Source of the DNA: Saprospiraceae bacterium | Lineage (GTDB): Bacteria; Bacteroidota; Bacteroidia; Chitinophagales; Saprospiraceae | DNA length: 64,000 nt | Assembly: GCA_016706365.1 (NCBI GenBank) | Contig: JADJJU010000003.1 | Location: forward strand, 62,001-126,000 | Reading direction: 5' to 3' | Shown here: positions 1-10,767 of the stretch, piece by piece | How the letters are laid out: every line of letters starts with the position of its first letter | How positions within the stretch are numbered: position 1 is the first letter of the stretch | Translations under genes and position numbers: made by a program | The notes under the pieces: generated by a model | The model's database searches: none | The model's input: the letters and a program-made list of their open reading frames with translations, nothing else | What the model was told of the DNA's origin: nothing

Positions 1-3000
1 TCTCCTAAGTACTTGTTTTCAAGGGAGATTTGCAGCATTTCATCTTTTGACAGTGGATTTGGAAAGACCTGAAAAGTTCCGGAATCATTGTTATTTCCCC
101 AGGAGAAGGTTCCTATAGTGCATTCTTTTACCTCTATAGTTTTTGAAGTAATGGCGGAGCAAAGGTTTTCATCAGTGACCGTTACGGAATAAGTTTTAGT
201 TGATTCCGCCAGCAATTCTATTTGAGAACCAGAATGACCGGTACTCCACACATAGTCTTGTCCTCCGCTGGCTGTAATGATAAGGGTGTCGCCCAGACAT
301 ACTGTGTCCGGAGCATTGATCATAGCAAGCGGAAGCGGAAGGACTCCAATGAATGGGGAGCCACCAGCCAATCCATCACCCAGCTCGTTGGATACACTGA
401 TTAGTTCATAATATATTTCAGAATCAGGACTGACACTCATACGGTATGGATTATCAGAACTGATGATTTCCGGCAATGGCTTTCCATTTTCTGCCAGCAT
501 AAAAGTATACGGAGCTAACCCCTTCAAATGTGATGATTAATTCTGTGCTGTCTCCCTGACAAATAAAAGTACCTCCTTCCAGATAAGCTGTTAGAGGAAC
601 CTCACAGACAGACTGAATTTCACCGGAGGTATTGCATCCAAATTTGTTGTACTCTATCCTGGCTTGACCTCCATTATCCAGATATTCACAGATATTTGGC
701 ACTGAACAGGCTGATAAGGACTCTGAGCCTGAGATCTCAAGCTGTATAAGCGAATCAAGTTTGATGTTTCTGATACCACTTAGATTTGCCAGTAATTTAT
801 TATCCTCTAAATATAAAAACTGCTTGAGGGTAGATTTTACATTGCTCAGCGCGTCCAAATTTTCAATTTGCGGATTATTCATAATCATTAAATCTTGCCG
901 TATTGAATCAAGACCTTCAAATCCCGCCAAGCTTTTCAACTGAGTATTTCCCTGTAATATCAGGCTGGAAATACTTTTGAGCTTAGCTAAATATTCTATG
1001 TTTTCTAGGGAGGGGCAGGCTATAATCGCTAAAAGTCCGGAGAATAAATCAGACTCTGACCCTATATTACTAATATTATCCAGGCCTTCCAGACTGGACA
1101 GCGCTTCACAATATTGCAGCCATAGAGAACCATTGACGTTGCTCAAGTTGGCAAGAGCACTCAGATCATTTAGAGCAGGAACAAACTGCAAAAGCAAATC
1201 TACTCCAATCTGATTAAGTGACTCAAGGCCTGACAGGCTATTAATTTCAGTACAATCAAAGATAGAAATGGTTTTTCCTACTGATTCCAGATTGTTCATG
1301 CCTTCCAAATTTTTCAATTTGGGATTGTTGTAAATAGATAAATCACCCCCAATATTTTTCAGCAATTCAAGGCCTTTTAAATCTGAGAGATTTGTTCTCT
1401 CTATAGTGACATTGCCCTGAATATATTCCAGATTAGAGAATCCACTGAGATTTTCCAGCTCCTGTGCTCCCGGAAGTGTGCTTTGACGAATGGTGACGGA
1501 TCCTTCAATCACTTTACATGAGGGGTATGTAAGCGGAAAGAGATCTACCTGCGTTTGTTTTGTATAATAAATTTCAGAAGGGCAGGGGGGAGGAATGCTC
1601 ACACAAGTACCCGGATTGTCAAATACAATTGTTTTTGTGATGCCCGGATTCATTTGATCCTGAAGGGTAATAGTTGCCTGACCCGCAATAGCTGCACTTC
1701 CATCCGGTAAAAAAATGTCTCAGGATACATATAAAACCCGGTATTCCACTCATCCGGATGCTGGGCAGGTGTGCCAAGGTTTGAACTAAGTGAGAAAGTA
1801 AAACTATTGTTGGAATCCTTGTATATCGCAGCATTTAATTCAAATTTGATTCTGTCATCCGAAGGATCTGCAGGAGTGTATGAATCATCACAGGAAGCTT
1901 TGAAATAATTGACACCAATAGCAGTGGGAGCTTCCGGGGAACAAGATTCAATCGCAGGTTTGTAAAATTCCTTCTTCAGGTCCGGATTAAGCAGATCGCG
2001 GAAGGAATATGAACTGCTGATTGAAATTCCCGCAGAACCCGGGGCCAGGCTGTAAGTAGATAACAGGTCATAAGGAAAAGTATCCAGTGCTGTTTGAGTA
2101 AGTTCATCAAAGAGGATAAAGCGATTTGAAAATATCGTATTTCCTACTGTGGATACCTTGAATTGCAGGACCTGACGATCATCAGTTGCGTCAAGGGGAG
2201 TATTATTGTCATCACAAGTACTGTTATTGAGAACCAGCTGTAAGCCGGGAATTGCTTCAGGATACAGGTTTTTGAGCCAGGATAGCCGGTTATATCCATT
2301 AAAGTTTCCAAGATAATCTGTATCCTCTCCATACACTATATCTAATTTACCATCGCCATCTACATCGTGTGCAGCAACACCAAAGAAGTTTCCGTAATTG
2401 GGTTCATCATACATGGTAGATGCAGATGAAAAATTACTGTTTCCCAAACCCTGAATAAGCAAAAAACGATTATTGTGATTATCACATACCACAACATCCG
2501 TGCGACCATCCAGATTAGCATCAAATACACAAAAACGGGGAACAGAATAGCCGGGATGGTTTAGATTAACCAGTATTCTCTCCGGACCAAAACCTGATGA
2601 TCCCAGATTTTGGTACCAGGCCACCTGTGTCTGGGTATAGTCCCGGGTGCAATAAACATAGTCGAGTTTGCCATCACCATCCAGATCCGTTAGCAAATCC
2701 TGATTGACTCTGGTAGGAGAAGGTGTTCCGCCGGGAAACAGACCGGAAGGAGGAGCAAAATTTCCACCACCCAGGTTGCGATATAATCTGGGGGAATCTC
2801 CATTAAAAAATAACAAAGCCATATCCAAAAGGCCATCATCATTTACATCTAAGGTAAATAAACCGGAACAAAATTGAATGCCGGTTGCCAGTAAATGCTC
2901 TGTAAAATTCCCAGAGCCATCGTTTTCAAACCAATAGAACCTTGCATTTACCTCTACTGTCTCCGTTCCATTAGCAGCAAATAGATCTATATCTCCATCT

Positions 3001-4412
3001 CTGTCCAGGTCTCCGCCTCCTACCTGCTTGCATGAGGTCACTAGTCCCGCAAGAATCTGTGCTCCTCCAAATTGCCCATTTCCCAATCCTTTTTGCCATG
3101 AAATGTGATCACCCAAAGGCAAGGATAGATCTTTAATTCCATCACCATCCAGATCCCCATAGAAGGACCTGCTGCCGGTTCCGGGAGAAGCAGGGCGTTT
3201 TTCAGCATATTGAGCATTTCCAAGGTTTTCTAAAACAAAGCCTACTGTAAAAATATCCATATCACCGTCGTTTTCAAGGTCGGCTATTTCTATTTCCTGA
3301 GGTAAATCTAGTTTCTTATTCAGGTTATTAACAGATGAGAAGCTTCCGGGAGCAAGATTTTTAAGCCATCCAAACTGCCCAGTCCCGGAGCCTATCAATA
3401 CATCCGGGTTTCCATCCTCATTCAAGTCCAGAATTTCGGAATATGGATGATCTAAAATATAAAAATTATGGTTTTTTGCCACAGGATCAAATTGTCCCGA
3501 TACAGCATCAAAGGCAAAATATCTGGCACGATGACTGGATGTCGTTCCCACCGAACCTACAAAAAGATCAATATCTCCGTCAGCGTCAAGATCTCCCAGA
3601 CTTGTTTCTCCGGAACGATATGGATTTAATACCTGCTTTAATTTATGCTGCCCACTGGTTTCAAATTCATACCAAGCGATCTGACCCCCAACACCGGCTA
3701 TCAAGTCCGGCTTTCCATTGTTGTTGATATTACCAACGGTTATAGAAAGTGGAATTGAATCGAGGAATTGGATTACTTCGAATTGATTATTTCCCAGATT
3801 TTTGTACCAAAAGCATGCATCGGAATATCTTGCGATAAAGTCTTGTTTGCCATCAGAATTAAAATCAACATGAAAGTTGTAGATGTCGGAGGCATTAGCT
3901 AAACCAAGAACCTGTGCCGGACTGAAACTTCCGGATCCGAGGTTTCTCTGCCAATAAATTTTGTCGTTGTCTCTAATAAGTGCATCTGGCATTCCGTCGG
4001 AATCCACATCACATAAAGCAGACAGGCTATTCGAGAGAATACTGGTCTGCGCTGCAAACTCTCCATTTCCCAGGCCTTTCCGCCAATATCGGTCAAATAT
4101 TAAATCGGGCTCTGCGTCTGCATCAATATCCTGAAACTGTCCGCCTAAAAAGCCAAAAGAATTTGGCATGTCAGCAATAATCAGTTCCTGATCGTTGGAA
4201 TAAATACCGCTGCCAAGATTTTTATACCAAATTAAGCTTGTGTGATGCGCTACCAATAAATCAGTATCTCCATCCCCGTTTATATCTGCGGTCCAGATTC
4301 CAATTTGATTAGAATTAGGGCTTTGAGTCAGCACTACAGGAGTATTTCCAAACTGAGCTGAAGCTGACCAAATTAAACTCAAGCAAAAAAATGGGATCAA
4401 AAATTTATCCAT
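1..4412 (-). CDS. Secreted FG-GAP repeat / receptor-L-domain protein with T9SS sorting signal (partial, frameshifted)
   Basis: Starts at ATG 4412 with a signal peptide (MDKFLIPFFCLSLIWSASAQ). Residues about 35-740 carry many FG-GAP/VCBS repeats with DxDxDGxxD loops (DINGDGD, DLDADGD, DVDGDGK), a predicted calcium-binding beta-propeller. A region rich in L-domain-like repeats (LxxLSGLxxLxxI) follows, then an Ig-like segment and the start of a T9SS type A domain (VFPNPLSKDE), which runs off base 1. The frame breaks at the A7 run 1709-1715 (one base short) and at CCCC 519-522 (one base extra); in both places sequence of the same character resumes at once. I read it as one exported, cell-surface or secreted adhesin-like protein. 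Ligand unknown. The two breaks are probably sequencing errors. Confidence 0.75.
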
Positions 4413-4539
4413 CCGATTTGGGTGTCATTTTATATGGTAAATGTCTGAAAATGATTTGTAGGTTCATCATTTTTAGGATATTAAATCATTGTGAAATGGA
4501 ACCTTTTGCTTTTCTACTAAAAACCACCTTTATCCTTAA

Positions 4540-4735
4540 CAAGTCTGTCCTCCTGGCTGTTAACGCCGTAGAGCTTCAACCCCTTAACAAGGCTGTTCCT
4601 GGCTGTTACGATTAACCGATTAAGTAAATAACCGATTACCCTTTTCCCCCGGCTGTTCCTGGCTGTTTTCTTTAACGCTTTAACGAGGCTGATCCGATTA
4701 ACCGATTAATCGAATAACCGATAACCCACCTCCGG
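4540..4735. repeat. Intergenic AACAGCC/GGCTGTT repeat cluster
   Basis: The 397-base gap between the FG-GAP gene and parE (4413-4809) has no gene. It holds a degenerate cluster: GGCTGTTCCTGGCTGTT occurs twice (near 4588 and 4651), and TAACCGATT-like units occur about six times. Related sequence, including CGCTTTAACGAGGCTG, recurs near 57498. The function is unknown. Confidence 0.7.
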
Positions 4736-4783
4736 GATTCTCTATATTTCACCATACATAGCACTTTTCTTAATGTGTTTTAT

Positions 4784-4792
4784 TAACTTTGC
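4784..4792 (+). promoter_or_regulatory. Bacteroidota-type -7 promoter element of parE
   Basis: TAACTTTGC matches the TAnnTTTG -7 consensus of the Bacteroidota primary sigma factor and ends 17 bases before the parE ATG. I see no clear -33 TTTG element. Confidence 0.45.
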
Positions 4793-4809
4793 AGATTAAA
4801 CAAAATGTG

Positions 4810-6681
4810 ATGCAAGAGGTCCTTTATACAGAAGACAATATCAAATCCCTTGACTGGAAAGAACATATCAGGTTGAGACCCGGTATGTACATTGGTAAAC
4901 TGGGCGATGGAACCACTCCTGATGATGGTATTTATGTATTACTTAAAGAGATAATTGACAATTCAATTGATGAATTTGTCATGGGAAATGGACGGGAGAT
5001 CGAGATTAAAATCGATGACCATGGAGTCATGGTAAGGGATTATGGACGTGGAATTCCGCTGGGTAAAGTCATTGATTGTGTATCCAAAATCAATACAGGT
5101 GGAAAGTATGATTCCAAAGCTTTCAAAAAATCCGTGGGTTTAAATGGCGTAGGTACAAAAGCGGTAAATGCATTATCATCCTATTTCAAAGTTCAGAGTA
5201 TCAGAGACGGCGCTACAAAAATTGCGGAATTCAACACCGGCGAACTGATTGAAGACAAACCAATTACAGATTCTAAAGACAAGACCGGGACAATCACGCT
5301 CTTCAGACCGGATGATACCATTTTTAAAAAATATAAATACAGACCTGAGTTTGTCGAACTTCAGTTGTGGAATTACGCTTATCTGAATGCAAACTTAAAG
5401 ATTCACTATAATGGCAATACATTTTTCTCCAAGAATGGCCTATTGGATTTATTGTCAAAGAAAACGGCTGGTGAGAATCTTCAATATCCCATTATACACC
5501 TGAAAGGCGACGATATTGAAGTTGCCATTTCCCATGGTAATCATTACGGAGAGCAATACTATTCTTTCGTGAATGGTCAGAATACAACGCAGGGCGGAAC
5601 CCACCTTGTTGCTTTCAGGGAAGCATTGGTAAAGACTGTGAGAGATTTTTACAATAAAAACTTCGATCCACAAGATGTCCGGTCTTCAGTAATTGCTGCG
5701 ATTAGTGTAAAAGTAGAAGAACCGGTTTTTGAATCCCAAACCAAAACAAAGCTGGGATCACAAAATATTTCTCCGGAGGGTCAGTCCATGCGCTCATTTA
5801 TCAATGATTTTCTTTCAAAAGAGCTGGATAATTATCTTCACAGAAATCAGGAAGTTGCTCAGGCGCTTTTGAAAAGAATCCTTCAATCTGAAAGAGAACG
5901 CAAAGAAATCGCTGGCATCAAAAAGCTGGCAAATGACAGAGCCAAGAAGGCGAATATTCACAATAAAAAACTGAGAGATTGCCGTTTTCACTTTAGTGAG
6001 ACTGCGGGAAATCAGGAAGACAGAGATGGAACAACCATATTCATTACGGAAGGAGACTCAGCGAGTGGTTCTATTACTAAGGCAAGAAATGTGCACACAC
6101 AGGCTGTTTTCAGTTTGAGGGGTAAGCCATTGAATTGCTATGGAATGACTAAGAAGGTGGTGTACCAAAACGAGGAATTTAATCTTCTCCAGCATGCGCT
6201 AAATATTGAGGACGGCCTGGACGGACTCAGATATAACAGAGTAGTTATAGCCACAGATGCCGATGTCGATGGTATGCATATTCGCTTATTATTGCTCACA
6301 TTCTTCCTTCAATTTTTTCCTGATCTGGTCAGAAATGGCCACTTATTTATTTTAGAAACTCCTTTATTCCGGGTTCGCGATAAGCAGAAGACTTTCTATT
6401 GTTATTCAGAAACAGAAAAGCAGGAAGCTATTGAAACACTGGAAGGCAAAGCCGAGATTACCCGATTCAAAGGATTAGGAGAGATAAGTCCTGATGAATT
6501 TGGTGATTTTATCAGCGAGAATATTCGCCTGATTCCTGTAGTGCTTCCGGATGAAACCAAGATAGAAGATGTACTAGAATACTACATGGGCAAAAATACT
6601 CCTGACAGACAGGAATTTATCATTGCCAACCTGCGGGTAGAAAAAGATGATCTGGCAGAAGTCTCGGAATTTGTGGCTTAA
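4810..6681 (+). CDS. parE: DNA topoisomerase IV subunit B
   Basis: ATP-binding subunit of a type IIA topoisomerase, used with ParC for chromosome decatenation. Of the possible starts, ATG 4810 (MQEVLYTEDN) fits the family and sits just after the promoter match; an upstream TTG at 4789 overlaps that promoter. The product has 623 residues. The GHKL ATPase shows EIIDNS (47-52), DYGRGIP (77-83) and GLNGVGTKA (110-118). The TOPRIM domain shows TEGDSASG (about 413-420) and DADVDG (about 483). The C-terminal RFKGLGEI motif is present. SLRGKPLN and the overall length favour ParE over GyrB. No parC lies next to it in the window. The reading frame is intact. Confidence 0.9.
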   Translation: MQEVLYTEDNIKSLDWKEHIRLRPGMYIGKLGDGTTPDDGIYVLLKEIIDNSIDEFVMGNGREIEIKIDDHGVMVRDYGRGIPLGKVIDCVSKINTGGKYDSKAFKKSVGLNGVGTKAVNALSSYFKVQSIRDGATKIAEFNTGELIEDKPITDSKDKTGTITLFRPDDTIFKKYKYRPEFVELQLWNYAYLNANLKIHYNGNTFFSKNGLLDLLSKKTAGENLQYPIIHLKGDDIEVAISHGNHYGEQYYSFVNGQNTTQGGTHLVAFREALVKTVRDFYNKNFDPQDVRSSVIAAISVKVEEPVFESQTKTKLGSQNISPEGQSMRSFINDFLSKELDNYLHRNQEVAQALLKRILQSERERKEIAGIKKLANDRAKKANIHNKKLRDCRFHFSETAGNQEDRDGTTIFITEGDSASGSITKARNVHTQAVFSLRGKPLNCYGMTKKVVYQNEEFNLLQHALNIEDGLDGLRYNRVVIATDADVDGMHIRLLLLTFFLQFFPDLVRNGHLFILETPLFRVRDKQKTFYCYSETEKQEAIETLEGKAEITRFKGLGEISPDEFGDFISENIRLIPVVLPDETKIEDVLEYYMGKNTPDRQEFIIANLRVEKDDLAEVSEFVA

Positions 6682-7251
6682 GGGAATAGATTGTTGTTTT
6701 GAGTGGTGCGTGGAAAAATTACGAATTAAGAATTACGATTGAGCAGCCGTATAAAGCCAATTAACAGCCAATTTAACAACTGGGAGTGAGTGGGAAGTGA
6801 GAATGTGGATGAGATTGAACGAGATTGATAGAAGATTGAGGTAGATTGATATGATTGAAAAGATTGAAATGATTCAAGATTAAAAGACCCTCCTTTTTAG
6901 CAGATTCAACTGTTATTTTATGGCTGATGCGCCCAAAGCTTTGGGGACTAAAAATGCCCACTTTGGCGTAATGTTGATTTACAATGATTTAAAAAATCAA
7001 ATTCCAGTATTTATACCCAAACTTCTAAATGAAGACGGCTGCTTTGGCGGTTCAATCTGAAACCTGACATCTGAAACCTGAACTCTGAAATCTAATCTCA
7101 GTCATTCTGTCTTATTGGCACATTATCTTCTTCCGATCAGACAATTTGACCAATGATACCATCGATTTATAAGATTTGCACGTTTATTGATTAAGTGCTT
7201 TAAGAAATTTAAAATACAATTGTCCCTCATTATATAAAGAGTAATCATCAT
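6682..7251. repeat. Intergenic region with low-complexity AGATTGA repeats
   Basis: This 570-base gene-free stretch between parE and lon contains AACAGCC-type units (6738-6780), irregular AGATTGA iterations (about 6800-6880), a perfect palindromic CCCAAAGCTTTGGGG (6932-6946, repeated at 57451) and a CTGAAACCTGA tandem (7055-7095). I found no convincing small ORF or RNA gene. The promoter of lon must lie in its last part, but no clear match was found. Confidence 0.6.
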
Positions 7252-9666
7252 ATGTTTGAAGATATATTAATGACATCCAGTTTGCAGGAAGACGGAGAAT
7301 TCATTCCGATTCTTACCATGGATGAAGATGAATCCGAAGCAGCTGACAGGAAGTATCCTGATTCAATGCCTATACTGCCGCTAAAAAATACTGTTCTCTT
7401 TCCCGGGGTAGTTATTCCCATTACAGTGGGAAGAGACAAATCTCTGAAATCAGTAAATTCCGCACATAAAGGCAATAAATATATCTCCGTTCACACTCAA
7501 CTGGACGTCAAGACTGAAGATCCTACTGCAGATGATATCCACATGATCGGAACCATAGCACGTGTGGTAAAGCTATTGAAAATGCCGGATGGCAATACAA
7601 CAGCCATTTTGCAGGGAACTGCACGCGCAATTTTGGAATCTGTAGAATCGGAGGAGCCTTATATCAAAGGTAAAATGACGCCTTTGATTTATGAAGAAAT
7701 AGAGGACAAACTGGAATTTGAAGCCATGGTTTCCTCACTAAAGGATATGGCGAAACAAATCATAGAATTATCTCCCAATATCCCGTCTGAAGCCATCGTG
7801 ATTCTAAAAAATATTGACAACAATATTTTTCTGATGAATTTTATTGCCTCCAATCTGAATGTGGATATTGCTGTAAAGCAAAGCATTTTGGAGAACAACA
7901 ATCTCCTGAATAAGGCAAGACAGATACTTGAATTGCTGCATGGAGAACTGCAGTTATTAGAGATTAAAGGCAAAATAGAAGGAAAGGTTCGCCAGGATAT
8001 TGAAAAGCAACAAAGAGATTATTTCCTGAACCAGCAGTTGAAAACTATACAGGAAGAACTTGGGCAAGTTCCCGGAGAAGAAGAGCTTAAAAATCTTGCA
8101 GCTAAGGCTTTGACCAAAAAATGGAACAAAGATGTTGCCGAAACTTTCGAAAAGGAATTTAATAAAATTCGAAGGATTAATCCTCAATTTGCAGAGTATT
8201 CTGTTCAGTTAAACTATCTGAATCTGCTACTGGATCTTCCATGGAATGAATATTCAACCGACAATTTTGACCTTGCGAGAGCAAAGAAAATTTTGGATGC
8301 TGATCATTTTGGTTTAGAGAAAGTGAAGGATAGAATCCTGGAGCATTTGGCAGTTCTGAAGTTGAAGGACAATATGAAAGCGCCTATTCTGTGTCTGGTT
8401 GGTCCTCCTGGTGTAGGTAAAACCTCTTTGGGTAAATCAATAGCAAGAGCATTAAAGCGTAAATACATTCGGATTTCATTGGGTGGACTGTATGACGAGT
8501 CAGAAATCAGAGGTCACAGAAAGACATATATCGGCGCAATGCCCGGCAGAATCATTACTTCTGTAAAGAAAGCTGCTACATCCAACCCTGTTTTTATCCT
8601 GGATGAGATTGATAAAATCGGAAAAGACTTCAGAGGAGATCCCTCATCTGCCTTGTTGGAGGTCCTGGACCCAGAGCAAAACAGCACATTCCATGATAAT
8701 TATCTGGAAATGGAATATGATCTTTCCAAAGTGCTTTTCATTGCCACAGCAAATTCATTGACTACAATCCAACCAGCCCTACTGGACAGAATGGAAATCA
8801 TCGACCTGAGCGGTTATTCTGTTGAGGAAAAAATTGAAATCGCAAAAAAACATTTGTTACCGGATCAGTTGAAAGAACACGGCTTGCAGCCTAAGCATGC
8901 AAAACTGGAAAAGAAAGTATTGGAATTTATCATTCAATCCTACACCAGGGAATCCGGAGTGCGTTCACTAGATCGAAGATTAGCGGCAGTAATGAGGAAT
9001 GCAGCACGCAAGGTTGCTATGAAAGAAAAGTATAATGTACATTATACCATAGATGAAGTTCGTCAGATCCTGGGACCTGAAAGATATCAAAATGATCTGT
9101 ACGAAGAGAAGCCAGTACCCGGTGTGACTGTAGGACTTGCCTGGACTTCGGTGGGTGGGGACATTTTATTCGTGGAAGCCAGTCTGAGTAAAGGTAAAGG
9201 TAAGATGACCCTAACAGGAAATCTGGGAGATGTCATGAAAGAATCTGCTTCTACAGCTTTGAGTTTTATTAAAGCGCATGCATCCAATCTATTACTGAAG
9301 CCTGAAATATTTGACGAAACAGATATACATATCCACGTTCCTGAAGGAGCAATTCCCAAGGATGGACCTTCCGCTGGTGTCACAATGCTTACTTCCCTTG
9401 CATCTGCTTATACAAAAAGACCTGTCAAACAGTTTATTGCAATGACAGGAGAAATTACATTAAGGGGCAAAGTTTTACCAGTCGGAGGTATCAAGGAGAA
9501 AATTCTTGCAGCTAAAAGAGCGGGTATCAAAGAGATTATTCTTTCCACAGAAAATAGAAAACATATTCAGGAAATCGAGCCTAACTACCTGGATGGATTG
9601 AACTTTGTATATGTGGACAGGATGGAAGAAGTGCTTCAGCATGCCATAGGCTTGTGGGATTTTTAA
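7252..9666 (+). CDS. lon: ATP-dependent protease Lon
   Basis: Cytoplasmic AAA+ serine protease for damaged and regulatory proteins; 804 residues, normal for the family. The N-terminal substrate domain begins after an acidic leader (about 1-40) with LPLKNTVLFPGVV. A coiled-coil region follows. Walker A is GPPGVGKT (384-391) and Walker B FILDEIDK (about 448-455). The C-terminal protease domain has catalytic Ser707 in DGPSAG and Lys748 in GGIKEK, the Ser-Lys dyad of LonA. The ATG at 7252 is preceded by a weak AAAGAG ribosome site. It stands alone, with 94 bases to the next gene. The frame is intact. Confidence 0.97.
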   Translation: MFEDILMTSSLQEDGEFIPILTMDEDESEAADRKYPDSMPILPLKNTVLFPGVVIPITVGRDKSLKSVNSAHKGNKYISVHTQLDVKTEDPTADDIHMIGTIARVVKLLKMPDGNTTAILQGTARAILESVESEEPYIKGKMTPLIYEEIEDKLEFEAMVSSLKDMAKQIIELSPNIPSEAIVILKNIDNNIFLMNFIASNLNVDIAVKQSILENNNLLNKARQILELLHGELQLLEIKGKIEGKVRQDIEKQQRDYFLNQQLKTIQEELGQVPGEEELKNLAAKALTKKWNKDVAETFEKEFNKIRRINPQFAEYSVQLNYLNLLLDLPWNEYSTDNFDLARAKKILDADHFGLEKVKDRILEHLAVLKLKDNMKAPILCLVGPPGVGKTSLGKSIARALKRKYIRISLGGLYDESEIRGHRKTYIGAMPGRIITSVKKAATSNPVFILDEIDKIGKDFRGDPSSALLEVLDPEQNSTFHDNYLEMEYDLSKVLFIATANSLTTIQPALLDRMEIIDLSGYSVEEKIEIAKKHLLPDQLKEHGLQPKHAKLEKKVLEFIIQSYTRESGVRSLDRRLAAVMRNAARKVAMKEKYNVHYTIDEVRQILGPERYQNDLYEEKPVPGVTVGLAWTSVGGDILFVEASLSKGKGKMTLTGNLGDVMKESASTALSFIKAHASNLLLKPEIFDETDIHIHVPEGAIPKDGPSAGVTMLTSLASAYTKRPVKQFIAMTGEITLRGKVLPVGGIKEKILAAKRAGIKEIILSTENRKHIQEIEPNYLDGLNFVYVDRMEEVLQHAIGLWDF

Positions 9667-9760
9667 ACACTGCGGCAATAAAATTCGTTAGGAATCTGTA
9701 ACTAAATAGTAATTTAGCGAATCTTGTCGTTATTGATTATATCTAACTAATAGTTCTTCT

Positions 9761-10420
9761 GTGAAAAAACTTCTCAACTATACTGCTATTGTTCTTTTCA
9801 TATTACATTTTCAATCCGGCATTTTTGCCCAAACTGAAAAAGATACTGCTGCCCTGGTGCAATTTTCAGGAGTTGTGGTTGTAGAGGAAAACAAAACTTT
9901 AATTCCGCTGCCATTTACAAATGTATTCATCCAGGGTTCTAACCGTGGTACCTATACAAATTTGGATGGTTTTTTCTCCATTGTAGCCAGAAAGGGTGAT
10001 GTGATTGAGTTTACTTCAGTGGGATTTAAGACTGTGATATACAAGATTCCTATGAATCTGAAGGATAATCGCTATTCCATTTATCAGTTGATGGTGGAGG
10101 ATACCATCAATCTTCCTGTTACCATGATTTATCCATGGCCAAGCAAAGAACATTTCAAAATAGAATTCCTGGCAATGGACATCAAAAATGCGATGTATGA
10201 TCGCGCTCTGGCGAATATCAACGAAGATAGAATGGAAGAATTGAGGCAAAATTTGAAGGCAGATGGAGGAGAGACGGGCAGCCTTTACCTCAGACAACAA
10301 GCCAGAGAATATTATCATCAGGGGCAATTAAGGCCAATGAATATTCTTAATCCACTGGCATGGAGAGACTTCTTTAAAGCCTGGCAGGAAGGCAAGTTTA
10401 AGACGAAGAAAGACAAGTAG
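9761..10420 (+). CDS. Exported carboxypeptidase-regulatory-like domain protein
   Basis: 219 residues from a GTG start, with a signal peptide (about 1-23, ending GIFAQ). Residues about 33-110 form a carboxypeptidase-D regulatory-like beta-sandwich (FSGVVVVEENKTLIPLPFTN...GTYTNLDGFFSI...IEFTSVGFK), the domain that usually precedes TonB receptors. Here it is followed by a basic, charged C-terminus (KFKTKKDK) and no barrel. Stand-alone proteins of this type are common in Bacteroidota, and their role is not established. It follows Lon in the same direction, but the 94-base gap argues only weakly for cotranscription. Confidence 0.7.
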   Translation: MKKLLNYTAIVLFILHFQSGIFAQTEKDTAALVQFSGVVVVEENKTLIPLPFTNVFIQGSNRGTYTNLDGFFSIVARKGDVIEFTSVGFKTVIYKIPMNLKDNRYSIYQLMVEDTINLPVTMIYPWPSKEHFKIEFLAMDIKNAMYDRALANINEDRMEELRQNLKADGGETGSLYLRQQAREYYHQGQLRPMNILNPLAWRDFFKAWQEGKFKTKKDK

Positions 10421-10767
10421 GGCAGAAATTAGAAATTAGAAGTCAGAAGTCAGAAGTGAAACAGCCATTTATAGCCGAATGAACAGGCATTTTGTTGCTG
10501 GTTGCTGGATGCTAGTTGTTGGTTTAACAGCCTGAAACAGCCATTTGAACAACGTTTGTTTGGTTAATCAGTTAAGCGTTATTGCAAAGTGTGAGGATAG
10601 AGTGTGCTTAGGTAATCTCTTACTGCAAAGTCATTTTGTGAATTAATGGAAAATTGGAGTGGTTGAATTGCAAATTCAAAATGTATGGGATCGAAGTCGA
10701 AGACTTCGATCATCGAAGTTGATAGCTGCTAATTCTAATTTCTAAATTCTAAAATCTACCCTTCTTC
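10421..10767. repeat. Intergenic region with AACAGCC units and short tandem repeats
   Basis: Gene-free gap of 347 bases between convergent genes. It contains GAAATTAGAAATTAGAAGTCAGAAGTCAG-like short tandem units (10427-10457), three AACAGCC units (10460-10550), a GTTGCTGGTTGCTGGATGCTAGTTG run, the hairpin at 10689-10711 and a TTCTAATTTCTAAATTCTA run near its end. Confidence 0.6.
10689..10711. terminator. Perfect 10-bp hairpin between convergent genes
   Basis: GATCGAAGTC-GAA-GACTTCGATC is a perfect 10-bp stem with a 3-base loop. It lies between two convergent genes, a place typical of bidirectional terminators, but lacks a clear T-tract on either strand. It could also be a protein-binding palindrome. 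Confidence 0.45.

Noticed and set aside
454..1653. A separate gene starting at 1653 (MNPGITKTIVFDN)
   Set aside because: The frame continues upstream without the start (LPDGSAAIAGQATITLQDQ) once one base is added to the A7 run, so it is the same gene as the one at 4412.
4620..4720. TAACCGATT repeats as an iteron-type replication origin
   Set aside because: Spacing is irregular, there is no DnaA-box cluster and no dnaA or rep gene, so a dispersed intergenic repeat fits better.
7248..9383. Minus-strand reading frames inside lon (75-98 codons)
   Set aside because: They are antisense shadows of a well-conserved gene.
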